From NCBI RefSeq assembly GCF_019351435.1, contig NZ_JAHWYN010000002.1, forward strand, positions 370,469 to 434,468: a stretch of 64,000 nt of DNA. The letters run 5' to 3'. Under the pieces are notes generated by a model that did no database searches, had not been told where the DNA came from, and saw nothing but the letters and a program-made list of their open reading frames with translations. The position numbers and the translations under genes were made by a program. Shown here piece by piece: positions 44,333-52,918 of this stretch. The stretch's first letter is position 1; every line of letters begins with the position of its first letter. The stretch comes from Flavobacterium taihuense (GTDB lineage: Bacteria; Bacteroidota; Bacteroidia; Flavobacteriales; Flavobacteriaceae).

Positions 44333-44403
44333 TCCCGTTTTTCGTTGTAATCTTTTGTGCCGAACACCGGCACAAAAGGATTTTTACTTCAACCGGGGCT
44401 AAA
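44333..44403. repeat. Dispersed hairpin element, copy 1
   Basis: A core hairpin, CTTTTGTGCCG (44352-44362) with CGGCACAAAAG (44368-44378), is embedded in flanks CGTTGTAAT and GATTTTTACTTCAACCGGGGCTA. The same flanks, slightly changed, and an 11-bp hairpin of unrelated stem sequence occur at 58360-58440. The rest of the 312-base space (44225-44332 and 44404-44484) shows nothing recognised. Confidence 0.7.
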
Positions 44404-44484
44404 AGGTAATATTTCGCTTTTTTGCCATCATCTGAAATGTGAAAGCAGTAACAATCAAACTCAAATTAAAATATTAAATGGTAT

Positions 44485-45240
44485 ATGAAAAGAATTGGGA
44501 TTCTTGGCGCAATGCCGGAAGAGATAAACGGTATTGTTTCTTTGTTAAAAGGCAAAACAGAAGTTGTAAAGGGAATGCGCACCTATTATGTAGGGACAAT
44601 AAATGATATTGAAGTAGTAGTCGTGTTTTCTCGTTGGGGAAAAGTGGCTTCGGCTACAACTGTTACCCATTTAATTGTTGAGTTTGGAATAACGGAATTG
44701 TTTTTTACTGGAGTTGCAGGGGCTATTCATCCGGATTTAAATATTGGAGATGTTGTTATAGCTAATAGTTTAATTCACCATGATTTGGATGCGCGTCCAA
44801 TATTGAAGAGGTTTGAAATTCCTTTGTTGGAAAAAACAATACTTTGTCCTCCAAAAGAGATGTTGGATAAGGTAGTAGAGAGTATCGATGAATTGATAAG
44901 TGACGAGAGTTTAATTCATTTGCTTTCGCTAAATCAAAGGGAAAAGTTTTCTTTATCGAATCCCAAAATGGTTGTCGGTCAAATTGCCAGTGGAGACCGT
45001 TTCTTTGCAAGTCATGAAGATAAGGAAAATCTTTTGGTAATGCTCCCTGAAGTTTTATGTGTTGAAATGGAAGGTGCTGCAGTGGCACAAGTTTGTTTTG
45101 AATACAATATTCCTTATGTTATAATTCGTACTATTTCAGATGAAGCAAATGATAATTCTGTGGTCGATTTTAAAGAATTTATATCACAAGTAGCTTCTAT
45201 ATTTGGAGTTGAGATAATTAAAAAACTGGTAAAAAAATAG
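44485..45240 (+). CDS. mtnN: 5'-methylthioadenosine/S-adenosylhomocysteine nucleosidase
   Basis: This 251-residue enzyme cleaves MTA and SAH to adenine and the thioribose or ribosylhomocysteine product, as part of the activated methyl cycle and methionine salvage. The phosphorylase/nucleosidase fold has GILGAMPEEI at the N-terminus, VVVFSRWGKVASATTVTHLI, FTGVAGAIHPDLNIGDVVI, and the catalytic region VEMEGAAVAQVCF and RTISDEANDNSVVDF (with Asp as the general acid). It is slightly longer than E. coli MtnN (232). It is monocistronic; a terminator overlaps its stop codon. Confidence 0.92.
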   Translation: MKRIGILGAMPEEINGIVSLLKGKTEVVKGMRTYYVGTINDIEVVVVFSRWGKVASATTVTHLIVEFGITELFFTGVAGAIHPDLNIGDVVIANSLIHHDLDARPILKRFEIPLLEKTILCPPKEMLDKVVESIDELISDESLIHLLSLNQREKFSLSNPKMVVGQIASGDRFFASHEDKENLLVMLPEVLCVEMEGAAVAQVCFEYNIPYVIIRTISDEANDNSVVDFKEFISQVASIFGVEIIKKLVKK

Positions 45241-45258
45241 CCCTTAAAAGGGCTATTT
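45235..45258 (+). terminator. Terminator overlapping the mtnN stop codon
   Basis: AAATAGCCC (45235-45243) pairs with GGGCTATTT (45250-45258). The TAG stop codon of mtnN (45238-45240) lies within the left arm. Confidence 0.75.
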
Positions 45259-45270
45259 TCGTTAGAGATA

Positions 45271-45660
45271 TTATTTGTTTGGTTTTATTAAAAATACATT
45301 TTTATATTTCTTTTGAATGTCAATAAGATTTCGTTCAGCTTCCATTCTGGTTCTGAAATTACCAACCCAAACTTTATAATTTGGAGTGTTGAATATGATG
45401 GTTCCATCCATGTTTTTGAATTCTTGCTTGAAATCGTTTAATGTCTTTTTGGCACTTTCGCTTCCACCATTAAAGATTTGAATTTTGTAACGATCGCTGT
45501 AAGATAAGTTGGTATTTGATTTCCTTTTTTCATTCAATAATTGTTCGAATTTTGGGTCTTGATTTAGTGTTATATTCGAACTTTGGGCTAATATACTATT
45601 TGTTGAGCTGGCAAATAGAGTGAAGAGTAGTAGTGGTTTAAGTTTTCTTAAAATTCTCAT
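45271..45660 (-). CDS. SPOR domain protein, exported
   Basis: This 129-residue protein has a signal peptide (about 1-25, ending SILAQ) and a C-terminal SPOR domain (about 55-129: YKIQIFNGGSESAKKTLNDF, IIFNTPNYKVWVGNFRTRME, AERNLIDIQKKYKNVFLIKP). SPOR domains bind septal, denuded peptidoglycan, so a role near the division site or cell wall is likely. The protein has little else. It is divergent from the act operon. A -7 box TATTTTTG is present on the minus strand at 45680-45687. Confidence 0.92.
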   Translation of the reverse strand: MRILRKLKPLLLFTLFASSTNSILAQSSNITLNQDPKFEQLLNEKRKSNTNLSYSDRYKIQIFNGGSESAKKTLNDFKQEFKNMDGTIIFNTPNYKVWVGNFRTRMEAERNLIDIQKKYKNVFLIKPNK

Positions 45661-45784
45661 ATTGTGATTGTTTATAGTGCAAAAATAACATTAAAAGAGG
45701 AATTGATAATCGGAATCACTATTTAGATTTAATATAAATTATAATTAAGATTATTTTAAGGTTTTGAGAATAGTTCTTAAGTCG

Positions 45785-45792
45785 TATTTTTG
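45785..45792 (+). promoter_or_regulatory. Promoter of the act-cox respiratory cluster (-7 box)
   Basis: TATTTTTG matches the consensus and lies about 88 bases ahead of the first ATG. The leader has AT-rich sequence only. Confidence 0.55.
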
Positions 45793-45879
45793 TGCAAGTT
45801 TTTAAATAAGGTTCGTTTGGTTTTCTATTTTTTTGGATAACAAACGGACAATTTTTTAGTAGATAATCAATATAGTAAT

Positions 45880-47214
45880 ATGGAAAAGGTGGGTAACCAT
45901 AATTCGAATTCAAGGAAATTGTTTTTAAGCTTAGCATTAATGTTGAGTATTTCCGTAGCTTCATTTGCTCAGGATGCAGCTCCGGTTGCAGCTGCGGCAA
46001 CTACAACAGCTCCAGCTGCGAGTTCTGGAGGAGATGCGGCAAAAGGTAAAGAGCTTTTTAATGCCAATTGTGCTGCATGTCACAAATTAGATGCTAAAGC
46101 AACTGGTCCTGCTTTAAGGGGTGTGGCTGGTAGAAGAGAGAAAGCTTGGATTTATAAGTGGGTGCATAATAGTTCAGATTTGATTAAATCCGGGGATGCA
46201 GCTGCAGTAAAAGTTTTTGAAGAGAATAATAAAATTCCTATGACTGCTTTTCCTCAATTGTCTGAAGGGGATATTGATAACATTATCGCTTATACTTCTG
46301 AACCAAAGGCTGAAGCTCCAGCAGCAGTGGCTGGTGTGCCAGGTGCTAAAGCAGATGCAACACAAGAAGGAGGAATATCTAATAATGTGATATTGGGTGC
46401 TTTGTCATTAGTAATGGCAATACTTATTGTGATGTTGGTTTTGGTTAACAAAGTGTTGAGAAAAGTTGCTGCTGCAAATGGAATTGAGGTAGTTGCAAAA
46501 GAGCCTACTTTGCCTATTTGGAAAGCTTTCGTTAGAAATCAATTTTTAGTGCTTGTTTCTTCTATTTTCTTATTGCTTACGGGTGCTTATTTGGTGTACG
46601 GATTTTTAATGCAAGTTGGTGTAGATCAGAATTATGAGCCAATTCAGCCAATACATTATTCTCACAGAATTCACGCTGGAGATAATGAAATCAATTGCAA
46701 ATATTGTCACTCTGCTTCTCGTGTGAGTAAAAATGCAGGTATTCCTTCTTTGAATGTTTGTATGAATTGTCATAAAAGTATTGGTGAGGTTGCTGAAACT
46801 ACAGCGACACCAGAATATAGTAAAGCTTTTTATGATGAGCAAATCCAAAAATTATACAAAGCTGTGGGTTGGGATGCCGCGTCACAATCTTATACTGGAA
46901 AAACTGAACCTGTAAAATGGGTTCGTATTCATAATTTACCTGATTTTGTTTACTTTAATCACTCTCAGCACGTAACTGTTGCTGGTATAGAGTGTCAAAC
47001 TTGTCACGGTCCGGTTCAAGAATTTGAAATCATGAAGCAATTCTCTCCATTGACGATGGGATGGTGTGTGAATTGTCACAGAAAAACGGATGTTAAAATG
47101 GAGGGTAATGAGTATTACACAAAAATACATGAAGAACTTTCTAAAAAATATGGTGTAGATAAACTGACTGCTGCTCAAATGGGTGGTTTGGAATGTGGTA
47201 AATGTCACTATTAA
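45880..47214 (+). CDS. actA: Alternative complex III subunit ActA (multiheme cytochrome c)
   Basis: The protein has 444 residues and carries electrons within ACIII from the quinol site toward the terminal oxidase side. A signal peptide ends SFAQ at residue 31. An N-terminal cytochrome c domain has CAACH (64-68). Two transmembrane helices (about 165-190 and 215-240) are followed by a pentaheme domain with CKYCH, CMNCH, CQTCH, CVNCH and CGKCH. Six CxxCH motifs in total are therefore present. The extra N-terminal monoheme cytochrome domain is a Bacteroidetes feature of ActA. The gene opens the operon. The next gene, actB, starts 109 bases downstream. Confidence 0.95.
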   Translation: MEKVGNHNSNSRKLFLSLALMLSISVASFAQDAAPVAAAATTTAPAASSGGDAAKGKELFNANCAACHKLDAKATGPALRGVAGRREKAWIYKWVHNSSDLIKSGDAAAVKVFEENNKIPMTAFPQLSEGDIDNIIAYTSEPKAEAPAAVAGVPGAKADATQEGGISNNVILGALSLVMAILIVMLVLVNKVLRKVAAANGIEVVAKEPTLPIWKAFVRNQFLVLVSSIFLLLTGAYLVYGFLMQVGVDQNYEPIQPIHYSHRIHAGDNEINCKYCHSASRVSKNAGIPSLNVCMNCHKSIGEVAETTATPEYSKAFYDEQIQKLYKAVGWDAASQSYTGKTEPVKWVRIHNLPDFVYFNHSQHVTVAGIECQTCHGPVQEFEIMKQFSPLTMGWCVNCHRKTDVKMEGNEYYTKIHEELSKKYGVDKLTAAQMGGLECGKCHY

Positions 47215-47323
47215 AAGGAGTTTAAGGTTTTAAGATCAAGTTGTCTTTTTTGTTATAACTTGAAATTAAAACAAAGAGAACTTGAAACTAAAAAAATTAT
47301 TAAGATTAATATTTATATATAAT

Positions 47324-50300
47324 ATGTCATCAAACAAAAAATACTGGAAAAGTGTTGAAGAACTAGACGGAAGCAGTTCTATTGTTGAGGCGCTTAGAAA
47401 TAACGAATTTGTTGAAGAGATTCCTACAGATGAATTTTTAGGAAATGAAGCAGCTTTGTCTTCTTCTTCAACTACACGTCGTGACTTTTTGAAGTACGTT
47501 GGTTTTAGTACAGCTGCAGCTTCTCTTGCTGCATGCGAAGGTCCTGTGCATTTGTCAATTCCTTATGTGTTGCAGCCGGAACAAATTATCCCTGGAGTGG
47601 CTGATTATTATGCAACTTCAGTTTTTGATGGTTTTGATTTTGCAAACCTTTTGGTAAAAACACGTGAAGGGCGTCCAATTAAAATAGATAATAATACTAT
47701 TGCTGGAGCTAAATTTACAGCTAATGCTAGAATTCATGGTTCTATATTGTCATTATATGACAATATGCGTTTGAAAGAGCCTAAGCTAGATGCTAAAAAT
47801 GCTTCGTGGTCAGCTGTTGATTCAAAAATCAAATCTAGTATTGTTGATGCTAAAGCAAAAGGTGGGCAGGTAGTTTTCTTGACAAATACATTGGCAAGTC
47901 CTTCTACTGAAAAATTAATTGCTGATTTTATTTCTAAAAATCCTAATGCAAAACATGTAATATATGATGCTGTTTCTTCTTCGGAGGCTTTAGATGCTTT
48001 TGAAACTGTTTATGGAGAAAGAGCTTTAGTGGATTATGATTTTTCAAAAGCGTCTTTAATTGTTTCTGTTGGAGCTGATTTTCTTGGAGATTGGCAAGGA
48101 GGAGGTTACGATACAGGTTATGCACAAGGACGAATTCCGAAAAACGGAAAAATGTCCCGTCATTTCCAATTAGAGTCTAATATGACTTTATCTGGTGCTG
48201 CTGCTGATAAGCGTGTTGCTATGTCAACTGCTAATCAAAAACAAGCATTAGTTACTATTTATAATATTATTACTGGATCGTCTGTTGCTACTTCTTTGGA
48301 CGCGGCTTTTAAAGCAGATGTTGCTAAAGCGGCTCAACAATTAAAAGCAGCAGGTTCAAAAGGACTTTTAGTATCTGGTATTCAAGATAAAAATGCCCAA
48401 TTATTAGTTTTGGCTATTAATCAAGTTTTGGCAAGTGAAGCCTTTAATACTTCTGGGACAAGACAAATCCGTAAAGGGTCTAATGAGAAAGTAGCTCAAT
48501 TAGTAAAAGACATGAATGCAGGAAGTGTTCATACTTTGATTATGAGCGGTGTTAATCCAGTTTATACTTTGGCTGACAGCAAATCATTTGTTGAAGGATT
48601 GAAAAAAGTAAAAACATCTGTTTCATTGTCATTAAAAGAAGATGAAACGGCTTCATTGTCTACAATCGCAGCTCCAGTTCCTCATTATTTGGAAGCTTGG
48701 GGAGATTTAGCTTTGACAAAAGGAACTTATAGTATTACTCAACCTACTATTAGACCATTATTCAACACAAAACAATTTCAAGATATTTTATTGTCTATTA
48801 ATGGTATTGCTGGAACTTATTATGATTACTTGAAATCTTTTTCAGGTTCTGTAATTGCAGGTTCGTCTTGGAATAAAGTTTTACACGATGGTGTTTATGT
48901 AGGTGTTGTACCAACATCAGCTGCTGGTACAGCAGATTATAATGGTGCTGCAAATGCATTAGCTCAAGCGAAATCTACTGGTCTTGAATTAGTATTGTAT
49001 ACTAAAACAGGGATGGGTGATGGTCAACAAGCTAATAACCCATGGTTGCAAGAGTTTCCAGATCCATTGACAAGAGTATCTTGGGATAATTATGTTACTG
49101 TTTCTAATGCTGATGCTAAGAAATGGGGATTAACAAATGAAATCGTTGCTAACGGTGGATTAAATGGTAGCTATGTTACTTTGACTGCTAATGGTGTTAA
49201 ACTTGAAAATGTTCCTGTAATTGTTCAACCAGGTCAAGCTGTTGGAACTGTGGGAATGGCTTTAGGATATGGTCGTAAAGCAGCTTTAAAAGAAGAAATG
49301 CAAGTGGGTATTAATGCCTACGCTTTATATAGTGGCTTTAATAATGTACAATCTGTTTCAATCGTTAAGGCAGACGGAGAACACGAATTTGCTTGTGTTC
49401 AAGGTCAAAAGACATTAATGGGAAGAGGAGATATCATTAAAGAAACTACTCTCGAGATTTTCAATACTAAAGATGCTGAATTGTGGAATGAAAAACCAAT
49501 GGTTTCTTTAGATCACAAAGAAGTGGAAGCTACTTCAGTAGATTTATGGGGTTCATTTGATCGTTCGACCGGACATCACTTTAATCTGTCTATTGATTTG
49601 AATGCTTGTACTGGATGTGGGGCTTGTGTAATTGCATGTCACGCTGAGAATAACGTTCCTGTAGTTGGTAAATCTGAAGTAAGAAGAAGTAGAGATATGC
49701 ACTGGTTGCGTATTGACAGATATTATTCTTCTGAAAGCACATTTGAAGGTGATAATGAAAGAAAAGAGAATATAGCTGGTTTGTCTAGTTCATTATCTAC
49801 TTTTAATGAAATGGAAAAAGCTGGAGATAATCCTCAAGTTTCTTTTCAGCCTGTAATGTGTCAACATTGTAATCATGCTCCTTGTGAGACTGTTTGTCCT
49901 GTTGCTGCAACTTCACATGGTCGTCAAGGTCAAAATCAAATGGCTTATAACAGATGTGTTGGTACTCGTTACTGCGCTAATAACTGTCCTTATAAAGTAC
50001 GTCGTTTCAACTGGTTCTTATACAACAAAAACAGTGAATTCGATTATCATATGAATGATGATTTAGGACGTATGGTTTTAAATCCTGATGTTAACGTTCG
50101 TTCTCGTGGAGTAATGGAAAAATGTTCAATGTGTATTCAAATGACACAAGCAACAATTTTAAAAGCTAAAAATGAAGGAAGAGCAATAAAAGACGGTGAA
50201 TTCCAAACTGCTTGTTCAAATGCTTGTTCTACTGGAGCAATGATATTTGGAGATGTAAATGATAAAGAAGCTGTAGTTACAAAACTAGCAGAAGACGAAA

Positions 50301-50374
50301 GAAGTTATCATTTATTGGAGCACGTTGGTACAAAACCAAATGTTGTATACCACGTTAAAGTTAGAAATACCTAG
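47324..50374 (+). CDS. actB: Alternative complex III subunit ActB (molybdopterin oxidoreductase-like with Fe-S domain)
   Basis: This 1016-residue protein is a fusion. The first 730 or so residues resemble the molybdopterin oxidoreductase family but lack the metal centre in known ACIII. The C-terminal part (about 770-1000) is a ferredoxin-like domain with four cysteine clusters: CTGCGACVIACHAENN, CQHCNHAPCETVCP, CVGTRYCANNCPYK and CSMCIQMT...CSNACSTG. It has a twin-arginine signal (RRDFLKYVG, 52-60) followed by a SLAAC lipobox-like end, so it may be a Tat-exported lipoprotein. It is the periplasmic electron-transfer subunit. The ATG at 47324 (MSSNKKYWKS) is the usual start. Confidence 0.95.
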   Translation: MSSNKKYWKSVEELDGSSSIVEALRNNEFVEEIPTDEFLGNEAALSSSSTTRRDFLKYVGFSTAAASLAACEGPVHLSIPYVLQPEQIIPGVADYYATSVFDGFDFANLLVKTREGRPIKIDNNTIAGAKFTANARIHGSILSLYDNMRLKEPKLDAKNASWSAVDSKIKSSIVDAKAKGGQVVFLTNTLASPSTEKLIADFISKNPNAKHVIYDAVSSSEALDAFETVYGERALVDYDFSKASLIVSVGADFLGDWQGGGYDTGYAQGRIPKNGKMSRHFQLESNMTLSGAAADKRVAMSTANQKQALVTIYNIITGSSVATSLDAAFKADVAKAAQQLKAAGSKGLLVSGIQDKNAQLLVLAINQVLASEAFNTSGTRQIRKGSNEKVAQLVKDMNAGSVHTLIMSGVNPVYTLADSKSFVEGLKKVKTSVSLSLKEDETASLSTIAAPVPHYLEAWGDLALTKGTYSITQPTIRPLFNTKQFQDILLSINGIAGTYYDYLKSFSGSVIAGSSWNKVLHDGVYVGVVPTSAAGTADYNGAANALAQAKSTGLELVLYTKTGMGDGQQANNPWLQEFPDPLTRVSWDNYVTVSNADAKKWGLTNEIVANGGLNGSYVTLTANGVKLENVPVIVQPGQAVGTVGMALGYGRKAALKEEMQVGINAYALYSGFNNVQSVSIVKADGEHEFACVQGQKTLMGRGDIIKETTLEIFNTKDAELWNEKPMVSLDHKEVEATSVDLWGSFDRSTGHHFNLSIDLNACTGCGACVIACHAENNVPVVGKSEVRRSRDMHWLRIDRYYSSESTFEGDNERKENIAGLSSSLSTFNEMEKAGDNPQVSFQPVMCQHCNHAPCETVCPVAATSHGRQGQNQMAYNRCVGTRYCANNCPYKVRRFNWFLYNKNSEFDYHMNDDLGRMVLNPDVNVRSRGVMEKCSMCIQMTQATILKAKNEGRAIKDGEFQTACSNACSTGAMIFGDVNDKEAVVTKLAEDERSYHLLEHVGTKPNVVYHVKVRNT

Positions 50375-50410
50375 TACAAAAATTATTAATTAAGAATCAA
50401 ATAAAGGATT

Positions 50411-51814
50411 ATGTCGTCTCACTACGAAGCAGCCATTAGAAAACCCTTAGTTATAGGTGATAAATCATATCACGATATAACTGTTGATGTAGCCGCACCT
50501 ATCGAAGGTAAAGCAAACAAACAATGGTGGATTGTATTTACAATTGCATTAACAGCTTTCCTTTGGGGATTAGGCTGTATTATATACACAGTGTCTACAG
50601 GTATTGGAACTTGGGGATTAAATAAAACAGTTGGTTGGGCTTGGGATATTACTAACTTCGTTTGGTGGGTTGGTATTGGTCACGCAGGAACTCTTATTTC
50701 TGCTGTGCTTTTATTATTCCGTCAACGATGGAGAATGGCGATTAACCGTTCTGCAGAGGCAATGACAATTTTCTCTGTAATCCAAGCGGGTTTATTTCCA
50801 ATTATACACATGGGACGTCCTTGGTTGGCTTATTGGGTATTGCCAATTCCAAATCAGTTTGGATCTCTTTGGGTGAATTTTAACTCTCCATTACTTTGGG
50901 ACGTATTCGCGATTTCAACTTATCTTTCAGTATCATTGGTTTTCTGGTGGACAGGATTATTACCTGACTTTGCAATGTTGCGTGATAGAGCTATAACACC
51001 TTTTAATAAAAGAGTGTATTCTATCCTAAGTTTTGGATGGAGTGGTAGAGCTAAAGATTGGCAACGTTTTGAAGAAGTTTCATTAGTTCTTGCTGGTTTA
51101 GCAACTCCTCTTGTACTTTCTGTGCATACTATTGTATCGATGGACTTTGCTACTTCCGTTATTCCAGGATGGCATACTACAATTTTCCCTCCATACTTCG
51201 TTGCTGGAGCGGTTTTCTCTGGATTTGCCATGGTAAATACCTTGCTTATCATTATGAGAAAAGTTTCTAATCTTGAAGCTTACATTACTATTCAACATAT
51301 CGAATTGATGAACATTGTAATCATGATTACAGGTTCTATTGTTGGGGTTGCTTACATTACCGAGTTGTTCATTGCTTGGTATTCTGGAGTAGAGTATGAG
51401 CAATATGCTTTCTTGAACAGAGCAACAGGACCTTATGCTTGGGCATATTGGGCTATGATGACATGTAACGTGTTCTCTCCACAATTTATGTGGTTCAAAA
51501 AATTAAGAACTAGTATTATGTTTTCTTTCATAATTTCAATTGTTGTAAACATTGGAATGTGGTTTGAAAGATTTGTAATTATCGTAACTTCATTACATAG
51601 AGATTATTTACCATCTTCATGGACTATGTTCTCTCCAACATTTGTTGATATTGGGATTTTTATCGGGACAATAGGTTTCTTCTTTGTGTTATTCTTATTG
51701 TATGCAAGAACATTCCCTGTTATTGCTCAAGCCGAGGTTAAAACAATATTAAAAGCTACAGGAGAACATTATATTAAAGAAAGAGAAGCTAATAAACATT
51801 CACATCATGAGTAA
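50411..51814 (+). CDS. actC: Alternative complex III subunit ActC (NrfD-like membrane protein)
   Basis: This 467-residue integral membrane protein belongs to the NrfD/PsrC family, with about ten transmembrane helices. It probably forms the menaquinol-oxidising site of ACIII with ActF. The sequence includes WWVGIGHAGTLISAVLLLFR, a helix with the conserved GHAG, and IHMGRPWLAYWVLPIP, MDFATSVIPGWHTTIFPPYF and WFERFVIIVTSL, all typical of NrfD. The end overlaps the start of actD by 8 bases, which indicates coupled translation. Confidence 0.95.
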   Translation: MSSHYEAAIRKPLVIGDKSYHDITVDVAAPIEGKANKQWWIVFTIALTAFLWGLGCIIYTVSTGIGTWGLNKTVGWAWDITNFVWWVGIGHAGTLISAVLLLFRQRWRMAINRSAEAMTIFSVIQAGLFPIIHMGRPWLAYWVLPIPNQFGSLWVNFNSPLLWDVFAISTYLSVSLVFWWTGLLPDFAMLRDRAITPFNKRVYSILSFGWSGRAKDWQRFEEVSLVLAGLATPLVLSVHTIVSMDFATSVIPGWHTTIFPPYFVAGAVFSGFAMVNTLLIIMRKVSNLEAYITIQHIELMNIVIMITGSIVGVAYITELFIAWYSGVEYEQYAFLNRATGPYAWAYWAMMTCNVFSPQFMWFKKLRTSIMFSFIISIVVNIGMWFERFVIIVTSLHRDYLPSSWTMFSPTFVDIGIFIGTIGFFFVLFLLYARTFPVIAQAEVKTILKATGEHYIKEREANKHSHHE

Positions 51815-52331
51815 TAAAGTTATATACGCCATTTATAATGACGATGATATTTTGATGGATGCCGTAAAAAAGACACGTGCAGCTCATCACCATATTGAAG
51901 AAGTATTCACACCTTTCCCAGTTCACGGATTGGACAAAGCAATGGGACTTGCTCCTACACGTTTAGCGATATGTGCTTTTATCTATGGTTTGTGTGGGTT
52001 GTCTTTTGGAACTTGGATGATGAATTATATTATGATTCAAGATTGGCCACAGGATATTGGAGGTAAACCAAGTTTTAGTTATATCGATAATATGCCTGCT
52101 TTTGTGCCTATCATGTTTGAAGAAACAGTATTTTTTGCTGCTCACTTAATGGTGATTACTTTTTATATGAGAAGTAGATTATGGCCATTTAAAGAAGCTG
52201 AAAATCCTGATGTAAGAACTACCGATGATCATTTTTTGATGGAAGTAGCTGTTAACGGGAATGAAGAAGAGTTAGTTTCTTTCTTTGAAGGTACAGGTGC
52301 AGTAGAAGTTAAAGTAATTGAAAAGCATTAA
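51807..52331 (+). CDS. actD: Alternative complex III subunit ActD (DUF3341)
   Basis: This 174-residue protein has a short soluble N-terminal part (YAIYNDDDILMDAVKKTRAA), two transmembrane helices in the middle (about 52-75 and 98-118) and a soluble C-terminal tail. That is the DUF3341/ActD layout. ActD is a small membrane subunit of ACIII with a structural role. HIEEVFTPFPVHGLDKAMGL is the family's signature around the first helix. The gene overlaps actC, and actE follows 8 bases after the stop. Confidence 0.93.
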   Translation: MSNKVIYAIYNDDDILMDAVKKTRAAHHHIEEVFTPFPVHGLDKAMGLAPTRLAICAFIYGLCGLSFGTWMMNYIMIQDWPQDIGGKPSFSYIDNMPAFVPIMFEETVFFAAHLMVITFYMRSRLWPFKEAENPDVRTTDDHFLMEVAVNGNEEELVSFFEGTGAVEVKVIEKH

Positions 52332-52339
52332 TTGTAGAT

Positions 52340-52888
52340 ATGAAAAGTTTATATAAAATAACACTTGTATTGGGTTTAATGATATTGGTTGCATCATGCC
52401 ACAGTAATGATAAACCGAATTATCAATATTTTCCAAATATGTATGAAGCAGTAAGTGCTGAGACATATGCTCCCGCACCAGTTGATGTATTTAAAAACGG
52501 TAAAGAAGGTCAGCTTCCTGCTGTTGGTTCAATAAATAGAGGATTTGAGCCTTTTGAATATGAAAATACGCCAGAAGGATATGCGTCTGCTAAGGCTAAT
52601 TTGAAATCTCCTTTAGATTCATTAGGCAGAAATTCTGAAAAAGGAAAAGAACTTTTTGAAATTTATTGTATCAGTTGCCATGGTGCTGCTGGTGATGGTA
52701 AAGGAAAATTAGTTGAGCGAGAAAAATTTCTTGGTGTTCCTAATTATAAAGACAGAGAAATTACTGAAGGAAGTATTTTTTATGTTGAAACTTATGGTTT
52801 AAATGCTATGGGTTCACATGCTAATCAAATGAGTGCTCACGAACGTTGGTTAGTTGCTGACTATGTTCTTAAACTAAAAGCACAATAA
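52340..52888 (+). CDS. actE: Alternative complex III subunit ActE (monoheme cytochrome c lipoprotein)
   Basis: This 182-residue periplasmic lipoprotein has lipid-attachment Cys20 (LVASCHSND). A cytochrome c domain binds one heme at CISCH (110-114) in IYCISCHGAAGDGKG. The likely distal Met ligand is in YGLNAMGSHANQMSAHERW. In ACIII ActE carries electrons toward the soluble cytochrome or the oxidase. It is separated by 8 bases from actD and 30 from actF. Confidence 0.94.
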   Translation: MKSLYKITLVLGLMILVASCHSNDKPNYQYFPNMYEAVSAETYAPAPVDVFKNGKEGQLPAVGSINRGFEPFEYENTPEGYASAKANLKSPLDSLGRNSEKGKELFEIYCISCHGAAGDGKGKLVEREKFLGVPNYKDREITEGSIFYVETYGLNAMGSHANQMSAHERWLVADYVLKLKAQ

Positions 52889-52918
52889 TAATTGTTGAAC
52901 TAACTGATCGTAATAGAT

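Noticed and set aside
47324..50374. Frame read as an ordinary molybdopterin-dependent oxidoreductase
   Set aside because: The gene order actABCDEF, and the fused four-cluster ferredoxin domain, identify it as the ACIII subunit.
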